From Flavobacteriaceae bacterium (GTDB lineage: Bacteria; Bacteroidota; Bacteroidia; Flavobacteriales; Flavobacteriaceae): 14,510 nucleotides of DNA. The notes under the pieces were generated by a model. It was not told the DNA's origin, did not search any database, and saw only the letters and a list, made by a program, of their open reading frames with translations. The stretch lies in contig CANJDA010000040.1 of the NCBI GenBank assembly GCA_947472705.1, forward strand, positions 1 to 14,510. Direction: 5' to 3'. The stretch's first letter is position 1. Every line of letters begins with the position of its first letter. Shown one piece after another: positions 6,077-12,353 of this stretch. Made by a program: the position numbers and the translations under genes.

Positions 6077-6607
6077 ATGATACATCTTCACGACAAAACC
6101 TTTGAGCCATTCATATCTTCAGAAGAAATTGATTTCGCTATCAAAAATATGGCTAAACAAATGGATGATGATTTTTTTGATGAAGTGCCTGTTTTTGTAG
6201 GTGTTTTAAATGGCGCCTTTATGGTAATGAGTGATTTGATGAAGCAATACCGTGGGATGTGCGAAGTTAGTTTTGTTAAAATGGCTTCCTATGAAGGAAC
6301 GCAATCCACCAATGAAGTGAAACAGTTAATTGGGCTGAACCAAAATTTAGAAGGAAGAACTGTTGTGATTGTTGAAGATATTATTGATACTGGAAATACA
6401 GTAGAAGCGCTTAAGACCATTTTTAAAGAAAAAAAAGTAAAGCATTTAAAAATTGCCACTTTGTTTTTCAAACCAGAAGCCTATAAAAAAGAGATTAAAA
6501 TTGATTATGTAGGGATTAGAATTCCAAATAAATTCATAGTTGGCTACGGTTTAGACTATGATGGATTGGGTAGAAACTTACCCGATATTTATCAATTAGC
6601 AGAATAA
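6077..6607 (+). CDS. hpt: Hypoxanthine phosphoribosyltransferase
   Basis: A 176-residue cytoplasmic salvage enzyme that joins hypoxanthine (or guanine) to PRPP, giving IMP (or GMP). The PRPP-binding signature VVIVEDIIDTGNT is at 96-108, with the acidic pair Glu100-Asp101. Upstream PVFVGVLNGAFMVMSDL and the flexible-loop region KMASYEGTQST are typical, and the C-terminal VGYGLDYDGLGRNLPDIY holds the usual purine-pocket and Asp/Arg residues. The frame stays open back to 6026, but that start is TTG, lies inside the promoter, and adds 17 residues not seen in the family; the ATG at 6077 begins MIHLHDKTFEPFIS, as expected. adk follows 34 bp downstream with no promoter box between, so the two are probably cotranscribed. 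Confidence 0.96.
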   Translation: MIHLHDKTFEPFISSEEIDFAIKNMAKQMDDDFFDEVPVFVGVLNGAFMVMSDLMKQYRGMCEVSFVKMASYEGTQSTNEVKQLIGLNQNLEGRTVVIVEDIIDTGNTVEALKTIFKEKKVKHLKIATLFFKPEAYKKEIKIDYVGIRIPNKFIVGYGLDYDGLGRNLPDIYQLAE

Positions 6608-6641
6608 CACAACAAATATATAACTACCAACTTTTACTAAA

Positions 6642-7214
6642 ATGATTAACATCGTTCTTTTCGGAAAACCAGGTGCAGGAAAAGGCACACAAGCTGAATT
6701 TTTAAAAGGAAAATACAATCTGACTCATCTTTCTACTGGAGATATTTTCAGATATAATATAAAAAACAATACCGAGTTGGGGCAGTTAGCCAAAACTTAT
6801 ATGGACAAAGGCGATTTAGTTCCCGATGAAGTAACCATACAAATGTTGCAAAGTGAAGTGGATAAAAACCCACACTCTGCGGGTTTTTTATTTGACGGTT
6901 TTCCAAGAACTTTGGCACAAGCGGATGCTTTGGATACATTTTTGGAAGCTAAAGGACAAAACATCACAGCCACGGTAGCACTGGAAGCCAATGATGAAAT
7001 ATTGGTACAACGCTTATTGGAAAGAGGTAAAACTTCGGGTAGACCCGATGACCAAGACGAAGAGAAAATACGCAACCGTTACGACGAATACAATCAAAAG
7101 ACGGCTCCTTTGATGCATTATTATGATGGGCAAGGAAAGTTTTATGCTGTAGATGGAATTGGTTCGGTAGAGGAAGTTACCGAAAGATTAAGCAAAGTAA
7201 TCGACAATTTATAA
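6642..7214 (+). CDS. adk: Adenylate kinase, short-LID (zinc-free) form
   Basis: A 190-residue cytoplasmic enzyme interconverting ATP + AMP and 2 ADP. The P-loop GKPGAGKGT is at 8-16; the AMP-binding THLSTGDIFR follows; DGFPRT is at 85-90; and the LID begins RLLERGKTSGRPDD at 124-137, with Arg128 and Arg134 as the expected phosphate-contact residues. There is no four-cysteine zinc knuckle and the LID is short, as in the roughly 190-residue Bacteroidetes and eukaryote-like AK1-size enzymes rather than the 214-residue E. coli form. It lies 34 bp after hpt, continuing the purine theme. A tandem repeat and the CNNM-family gene follow. Confidence 0.97.
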   Translation: MINIVLFGKPGAGKGTQAEFLKGKYNLTHLSTGDIFRYNIKNNTELGQLAKTYMDKGDLVPDEVTIQMLQSEVDKNPHSAGFLFDGFPRTLAQADALDTFLEAKGQNITATVALEANDEILVQRLLERGKTSGRPDDQDEEKIRNRYDEYNQKTAPLMHYYDGQGKFYAVDGIGSVEEVTERLSKVIDNL

Positions 7215-7240
7215 TTGAAATTTTTGGTTAGAAGTTATAT

Positions 7241-7268
7241 TCATAACTCATAACTCATAACTTATAAC
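7241..7268 (+). repeat. Four tandem TCATAAC heptamers directly before the CNNM/CBS gene
   Basis: TCATAAC occurs three times head to tail (7241-7261) and a fourth copy differs by one base (TTATAAC, 7262-7268). The array ends 5 bp before the ATG at 7274, so it occupies the ribosome-binding region. Just upstream AGTTAT (7233-7238) can pair with ATAACT in the repeats. No canonical Shine-Dalgarno is visible, which is normal in Bacteroidetes. Confidence 0.8.
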
Positions 7269-7273
7269 TCAAA

Positions 7274-8548
7274 ATGGAAATCCTTATCATTCTTTTTTTA
7301 ATCCTGCTCAATGGTGTTTTTTCTATGTCAGAAATCGCACTGATATCGGCGCGTAAAAACCGTTTGGAAACCGCAGCAAAAAAAGGAAATACCAATGCAA
7401 AGGTGGCTTTAGACCTAGCCAATTCACCCAATAAATTTCTATCTACTGTACAAATCGGGATTACTTTAATTGGTATCCTAACTGGAATTTATTCGGGAGA
7501 TAAGATTACCCACGATGTACAGGCTTTTATCGCCACTTTTGAAGCGTTGAAACCCTATTCACAAAGTATAGGAGTGGGAATAGTAGTCGTGATATTAACC
7601 TTCTTCTCATTGGTTTTAGGCGAATTATTACCCAAAAGAATTGGGCTTAATTTTCCCGAAGCTATTGCCAAAGGAGTAGCGGTTCCTATGAAAACGATAT
7701 CTATTATTACGATGCCGTTTATTTGGTTACTGACCAAATCAACTGACGGGATACTAAATATTTTAAAAATAAAACCAACGGCTGACGGCAAAGTAACGGA
7801 AGAGGAAATCAAAGCCATCATCAAAGAAGGTACCGAAGGCGGCGAAGTACAGGAAATTGAACAAGACATAGTGGAACGTGTGTTTCATATTGGAGACCGA
7901 AAAATAAATTCCTTAATGACGCACCGTCAATCTATAGTGTATCTTTCTTTGGAAGATAGTATTGAGGAGATTAAAGCAAAAGTTTTAGACGAATTGCATT
8001 CGGTTTATCCGGTTTGCAAAGAGAATTTGGACGATGTAAATGGAATCGTTTTATTAAAAGATTTATTTGCCGGATTTGAAAAAGGGCCTTTCGATTTAAA
8101 AAACATTACCAAAGAGCCGGTGTATTTAATAGAACATACTTCGGCTTACAAAGCACTAGAAAACTTCAAAAAATCGAAAGTGCATTATGCTTTGGTTACA
8201 GATGAATACGGTGTTTTTCAAGGAATCATTACCCTAAACGATATATTAGAAGCCTTAGTAGGAGATGCGTCTGATTTTGATGAAGATGAATACCAATTGA
8301 TAGCTCGAGAAGACGGCACTTGGTTGGTTGACGGATTGTATTCGCTACATGATTTCTTAAATTATTTCGATATGGATGAGTTGACCAATGACTACGAAGT
8401 GACCACGGTAAGTGGATTGATCATGACCGAAATGGGCAAAATACCTGTAACAGGAGAGAAACTCATTTGGAACAAATTAGAATTAGAAATCATCGATATG
8501 GATGGGGTGAAGATTGATAAAGTGCTGGTAAAAGCATTAAAAGAGTAA
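7274..8548 (+). CDS. CNNM / CBS / CorC-HlyC domain membrane protein (hemolysin-related, probable metal efflux)
   Basis: A 424-residue inner-membrane protein with the three-part layout of the CNNM/CorB family. Residues 1 to about 190 are the DUF21 (CNNM) membrane domain, with a first segment MEILIILFLILLNGVFSMSE and the conserved SEIALISARKNRLE, then segments near 55-75, 95-120 and 135-160. A CBS pair spans about 206-330 (opening GDRKINSLMTHRQSIVYL, second repeat around VHYALVTDEYGVFQGIITLNDILEALVGD). The CorC_HlyC domain is at about 340-420 (DGTWLVDGLYSLHDFLNYF). Relatives export or sense Mg2+ or related cations; the old hemolysin name rests on weak evidence. The gene lies 59 bp after adk, same strand; I infer no functional link to it. 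Confidence 0.9.
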   Translation: MEILIILFLILLNGVFSMSEIALISARKNRLETAAKKGNTNAKVALDLANSPNKFLSTVQIGITLIGILTGIYSGDKITHDVQAFIATFEALKPYSQSIGVGIVVVILTFFSLVLGELLPKRIGLNFPEAIAKGVAVPMKTISIITMPFIWLLTKSTDGILNILKIKPTADGKVTEEEIKAIIKEGTEGGEVQEIEQDIVERVFHIGDRKINSLMTHRQSIVYLSLEDSIEEIKAKVLDELHSVYPVCKENLDDVNGIVLLKDLFAGFEKGPFDLKNITKEPVYLIEHTSAYKALENFKKSKVHYALVTDEYGVFQGIITLNDILEALVGDASDFDEDEYQLIAREDGTWLVDGLYSLHDFLNYFDMDELTNDYEVTTVSGLIMTEMGKIPVTGEKLIWNKLELEIIDMDGVKIDKVLVKALKE

Positions 8549-8576
8549 TAAAGAAAAGATTTGATATTAAGAGGAG

Positions 8577-8593
8577 GACAGCCAGTGGCTGTC
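8577..8593. repeat. Perfect hairpin between the CNNM gene and obgE
   Basis: GACAGCC and GGCTGTC form a perfect 7-bp stem with a 3-base loop. It is GC-rich in an AT-rich gap and is not followed by a T run, so it is not an ordinary terminator. It may be an mRNA processing or stability element, or a member of a dispersed palindrome family. Confidence 0.6.
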
Positions 8594-8638
8594 AGGTATT
8601 TTCCAAACTAATGTTAGTACAATAAATAGATAGGAATT

Positions 8639-9673
8639 ATGACAGAAGGTAACTTTGTAGACTACGTAAAAATATATGTTTCTTCCGGAAAAGGAGGGAA
8701 AGGTTCTACGCATTTACACCGAGAGAAATTTATTGAAAAAGGGGGCCCCGATGGAGGAGATGGAGGTCGTGGTGGACACGTTATTTTAAAAGGAAACAAA
8801 AGTTTGTGGACTTTATTTCACCTCAAGTTTGCACGTCATGTCAAAGCGGGTCATGGTGGTGATGGAGGAAGTTCTCGAAGTACGGGTCATGATGGTGAAG
8901 ATAAAGTAATCGAAGTGCCATTAGGAACGGTGGTACGTGATAAAGAAACCGAAGAGATACTATTTGAAATTACCGAACATGGCGAAGAAAGAATCTTAGC
9001 CAAAGGCGGAAAAGGAGGTTTAGGAAACTGGAATTTCAGAAGCTCTACCAATCAAACACCACGCTATGCTCAACCAGGTATGCCTACCGAAGAGTTGGAT
9101 GTAATTTTAGAATTGAAAGTCTTAGCAGATGTTGGTTTAGTAGGTTTCCCAAATGCTGGAAAATCAACTTTACTTTCCGTGCTAACCTCTGCCAAACCCA
9201 AGATTGCGGATTACCCGTTTACAACTTTGAAACCCAATTTAGGCATCGTTGCCTATCGCGAATTCAAGTCGTTTATAATGGCCGATATTCCCGGAATTAT
9301 AGAAGGAGCTGCTGAAGGAAAAGGCTTAGGACATTACTTCTTACGACACATCGAAAGAAATTCAACGCTGTTGTTTATAGTGCCTGCCGATGCGGATAAT
9401 ATCAAAAAAGAATACGAAATTTTGCTGGATGAATTGCGTCGTTACAACCCAGAAATGTTGGATAAAGACAAACTCATAGTCGTTTCCAAATGCGATATGC
9501 TAGACGACGAATTGAAAGCCGAATTAAAAAAACAATTGGATAAGGAATTCAAAGGAACCCCGTATCTGTTTATTTCTTCAGTTGCCAATCAAGGACTAAC
9601 GGAGCTAAAAGACAAACTTTGGGAAATGCTCAACGTAGACACCGAGGAGCCTGAGAATAGTCATGGTATATAA
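8639..9673 (+). CDS. obgE: GTPase Obg (CgtA)
   Basis: A 344-residue essential GTPase acting on the 50S ribosomal subunit and in growth control. Residues 1 to about 158 form the glycine-rich Obg fold (KIYVSSGKGGKGSTHLHREK, then GGPDGGDGGRGGHV). The G domain follows: G1 GFPNAGKST at 169-177, switch region ADYPFTTLKPNLG, G3 DIPG at 216-219, G4 SKCD at 283-286, and G5 SSVANQG near the end. The G4 motif is SKCD in place of the NKxD seen in proteobacterial Obg. The protein ends soon after the G domain with a short acidic tail and has no OCT domain, hence 344 residues against about 390 in E. coli. ATG at 8639 follows an AGGAA, the closest thing to a Shine-Dalgarno in the window. A strong terminator comes right after. 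Confidence 0.97.
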   Translation: MTEGNFVDYVKIYVSSGKGGKGSTHLHREKFIEKGGPDGGDGGRGGHVILKGNKSLWTLFHLKFARHVKAGHGGDGGSSRSTGHDGEDKVIEVPLGTVVRDKETEEILFEITEHGEERILAKGGKGGLGNWNFRSSTNQTPRYAQPGMPTEELDVILELKVLADVGLVGFPNAGKSTLLSVLTSAKPKIADYPFTTLKPNLGIVAYREFKSFIMADIPGIIEGAAEGKGLGHYFLRHIERNSTLLFIVPADADNIKKEYEILLDELRRYNPEMLDKDKLIVVSKCDMLDDELKAELKKQLDKEFKGTPYLFISSVANQGLTELKDKLWEMLNVDTEEPENSHGI

Positions 9674-9678
9674 ATAGG

Positions 9679-9707
9679 AAATCCCGAATTACTTCGGGAT
9701 TTTTTAT
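9679..9707 (+). terminator. Rho-independent terminator after obgE
   Basis: Ten-pair stem AAATCCCGAA / TTCGGGATTT with a TTAC loop (9679-9702), then a T-rich tail. It begins 5 bp after the obgE stop, so the hpt-to-obgE run ends here. Confidence 0.9.
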
Positions 9708-9727
9708 TTAGGTAGCTAAGCAAGATT

Positions 9728-9945
9728 TTTTGCTCCCGAAACTCAGTAGCACCTGTCCGAAGGAGGATAGAATCCTTCAGTAACCTAAAAGAACCCTTCC
9801 GAAAAGCGATTGCCGTCTTCCGAAGATAAAAAGTAGTCTACAGTAGTACTTTCATAGTCTTTAGAAGCCAGATTGCATGACCCAGAAGCCCGTTCGCAGG
9901 CTGCAAGCCCTTGGAAATGCTGGAAAGTTGGTTTTTTAAGCAAAA
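9728..9945 (+). ncRNA. Candidate structured non-coding RNA
   Basis: The stretch has no convincing gene, yet 9721-9780 and 9841-9900 are 47-48% GC, against 20% in 9951-10010. In an AT-rich genome such an island points to structured RNA. Visible pairings are: a closing stem TTTTGCT (9728-9734) with AGCAAAA (9939-9945); GAAGGA (9759-9764) with TCCTTC (9773-9778), or alternatively CTGTCC with GGATAG; a rod from 9817 to 9867 in which CTTC, AAGA and AAAGTA pair in order with TACTTT, TCTT and GAAG; and TTGCA...GCC with GGCTGCAA near 9874-9906. CCGAA recurs four times. A run of six T at 9932-9937 could end a plus-strand transcript. It lacks the landmark sequences of tmRNA, RNase P RNA and SRP RNA. 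A 6S-type RNA is possible from size, but untested. Strand is a guess. Confidence 0.42.
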
Positions 9946-9952
9946 GATTCAT

Positions 9953-10128
9953 TTTCAAATCTTCAAATTTTTAAATTCACAACTACTTCAATAGCGTTTT
10001 CTTTTAAAAATCCCTACAAATCGGCAAAAAAAACTATATTCGCATCGCTTTTGAAACCGTTCTGTGTAACAATCCCATAATTCGGTAGACTATTAGCATT
10101 CAATCTAATAACACTTATAACTTTCATT
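9953..10128. other. AT-rich leader before the S46 peptidase, no gene seen
   Basis: About 175 bp of low-complexity AT-rich sequence. Imperfect -7 boxes occur (TATATTCG at 10035-10042; TAACTTTC at 10118-10125, too close to the ATG), none with a -33 element. I cannot place the promoter of the downstream gene. Confidence 0.4.
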
Positions 10129-12282
10129 ATGAAAAAAATTATTGTATCCTTAATCGTCGGGATTATGTTGCTCCCAATGAGCATGAAAGCCGACGAAGGA
10201 ATGTGGTTTTTGATGTTCATTGAGCGTTTAAACCACCGCGACATGCAAAAAATGGGCTTGCAATTGACAGCCGAAGAAATCTACAGTATTAACCACCAGA
10301 GTTTGAAAGATGCTATCGTTCAATTTAACGGAGGTTGTACCGCTGAAATTATTTCTAAAGATGGTTTGGTTTTAACCAACCACCACTGTGGCTATGACGC
10401 TGTGGCTGAATTATCAACTGCACAAGACAACATTCTTAAAAATGGCTATTGGGCCGAAAACAAAATGGCTGAGAAACACGCTCAAAGTTCTTTGTTTGTA
10501 CGTTTCTTTGTTCGCATGGACGATTGTTCAAAAAGAATATTGGCCAAAGTAAATCCAACAATGTCAGAAGCCGATAGAGAAAAAGCCATCAACGCTGAGA
10601 TTTCGGCTATCGAAAAAGAAAACAATGAAGGAGGTAAATATACTGTATCGGTACGTTCTTTCTTCCAAGGAAATGAGTTTTACTATTTTGTTTACCAAGA
10701 TTATAAAGACGTTCGATTAGTAGGTGTTCCACCAGAAAGCTTAGGTAAATTTGGTGGCGATACTGATAACTGGGAGTGGCCACGTCATACAGCTGATTTC
10801 TCAATGTTCAGAGTATATGCTGATAAAGACAACAATCCGGCAGATTATTCGCCAAACAATGTTCCGTTACAACCAAAACACTATTTGCCTGTAAATCTTT
10901 CTGGAGTGAAAGAGGGTGATTTTGCTATGATTTTGGGTTATCCAGGACGAACCAACCGTTGGATGGCAGCAGGTGGTATTGAGCAAAACGTGAAGTTTGC
11001 TTATCCGGCATGGGTAGAAGGCGCCAAAACCGGTATGGACAACATGAAAAAATACATGGATCAAAGCGATGCGCTTCGTTTGGTTTATGCTTCTAAATAT
11101 GCTTCAACTGCCAACTACTGGAAAAACCGTCAAGGGATGATTGATGCGTTGACCAAATTTGGAACAGCAGGTTCTAAAGCAAAGCAGGAAGCTAAGTTTG
11201 ATGCTTGGGCTAATAATCCAGCTAACAAAGCCAAATATGGTAACGTAATTACCAATATCAATAAGTTTTACAGCTTAACCAATGAGAAAGCAAGACATGA
11301 TAATTACATGCAACAATTGTTTAGAACAACGGCTTTTGGAGCTATTGGTAGAACCTTAGGAAAGCAATTGGATTTATATGTAAAAGCAGATGCTGCCAAA
11401 CGTGCACAAGCTGCTCCTGCGCTTACTGAAATGGCAGAAGAAATGTATAAAGATGTTTATCTTCCTGCTGAAAAAGATTTATTGGCTGCTCAATTAAAAT
11501 TGTATGCTACAAAATCTACGGGTTATAAAATTGCCCCAATGGTGGAGAAAATAGGGAAGGATAACAACAATGATTTCACCAACTATGTGAATGCTGCAGT
11601 TGATTTAAGTATCTTTTCTTCGTTAGATAAAGTAAAAGCCTTTTTACAATATCCTACACAAGGACAGTTGGATAATGACCCAATTTATGCTTTGTCAAAT
11701 GATATGTTGAATCACTATAATTCAAAATCGGATGAGATTGCTAAAGCACAAAATGATTATAGTGCTTCTTTCCGTTTATTAGTAGAAGGTTTAAGAGAAT
11801 CAAAAATCGGAACTATTAAATATCCAGATGCTAACTCAACTTTGCGTTTGACTTATGGTAAAGTACGTTCGCTTCCTGCTGATAAAAGAAATGACGCTAC
11901 CATCAATAATTATACAACATTGGCTGGACAAGTTAAGAAATACAAAAAAGGAGACGAAGAGTTTGATTTGCCAGCAAAAGTTCTTGAAATGCAAAAGAAC
12001 AAAGACTACGGTCGTTATGCTGATAAAGATGGAAGTCTTCACGTAAATTTCCTTACTGATAATGATATCACTGGAGGAAATTCAGGTTCGCCAGTATTAA
12101 ATGGAAAAGGAGAACTTATCGGATTGGCTTTTGATGGTAACATTGAAGCTATGGCTGGTGATGTAATCTTTGACAATAAATTACAAAGAACAATCAATGT
12201 AGATATTCGTTATGTTCTTTGGGTAATTGAGAATTACTCAGGAGCTAAGAACATAGTTGACGAAATGACTTTAGTGAAGTAA
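10129..12282 (+). CDS. S46 family dipeptidyl-peptidase, DPP7-like
   Basis: A 717-residue exported serine exopeptidase that removes N-terminal dipeptides. A signal peptide is clear: MKK, a hydrophobic run to about residue 17, and a cut near KA|DEG (21/22). The chymotrypsin-fold triad is intact: His85 in TNHHCGYD, Asp223 in WPRHTADF, and Ser652 in TGGNSGSPV; the middle helical domain fills the gap between the latter two. Residue 670, 18 after the serine (FDG), is Gly. In Porphyromonas enzymes the equivalent position is Gly in DPP7, which prefers hydrophobic P1 residues, and Arg in DPP11, which takes Asp/Glu; so this copy should be DPP7-like. That specificity call is inferred from one residue. 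Length and the ending VDIRYVLWVIENY are typical. It is a lone gene, ended by a strong terminator. Likely periplasmic, in peptide use. Confidence 0.95.
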   Translation: MKKIIVSLIVGIMLLPMSMKADEGMWFLMFIERLNHRDMQKMGLQLTAEEIYSINHQSLKDAIVQFNGGCTAEIISKDGLVLTNHHCGYDAVAELSTAQDNILKNGYWAENKMAEKHAQSSLFVRFFVRMDDCSKRILAKVNPTMSEADREKAINAEISAIEKENNEGGKYTVSVRSFFQGNEFYYFVYQDYKDVRLVGVPPESLGKFGGDTDNWEWPRHTADFSMFRVYADKDNNPADYSPNNVPLQPKHYLPVNLSGVKEGDFAMILGYPGRTNRWMAAGGIEQNVKFAYPAWVEGAKTGMDNMKKYMDQSDALRLVYASKYASTANYWKNRQGMIDALTKFGTAGSKAKQEAKFDAWANNPANKAKYGNVITNINKFYSLTNEKARHDNYMQQLFRTTAFGAIGRTLGKQLDLYVKADAAKRAQAAPALTEMAEEMYKDVYLPAEKDLLAAQLKLYATKSTGYKIAPMVEKIGKDNNNDFTNYVNAAVDLSIFSSLDKVKAFLQYPTQGQLDNDPIYALSNDMLNHYNSKSDEIAKAQNDYSASFRLLVEGLRESKIGTIKYPDANSTLRLTYGKVRSLPADKRNDATINNYTTLAGQVKKYKKGDEEFDLPAKVLEMQKNKDYGRYADKDGSLHVNFLTDNDITGGNSGSPVLNGKGELIGLAFDGNIEAMAGDVIFDNKLQRTINVDIRYVLWVIENYSGAKNIVDEMTLVK

Positions 12283-12297
12283 TCAATTGATATAAAT

Positions 12298-12337
12298 AAA
12301 AAAAGCCGCCTCGAGTAATCTAGGCGGCTTTTTTTAT
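12298..12337. terminator. Strong bidirectional terminator between convergent genes
   Basis: AAGCCGCCT (12303-12311) pairs with AGGCGGCTT (12322-12330) around a 10-nt loop, and the stem is prolonged by an A run on one side and a T run on the other. It serves both the S46 peptidase gene and the surface-protein gene ending at 12354. Confidence 0.92.
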
Positions 12338-12353
12338 TTAAACATTGGGAATT

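Noticed and set aside
9785..9952. A 55-codon minus-strand frame from ATG at 9952 to TAG at 9785
   Set aside because: It covers the structured GC island, uses codons such as GGG, CGG and CTG that are unusual for the neighbourhood, and has no ribosome-binding or promoter signal. More likely a chance frame across an RNA gene, though conservation at protein level would reverse this.
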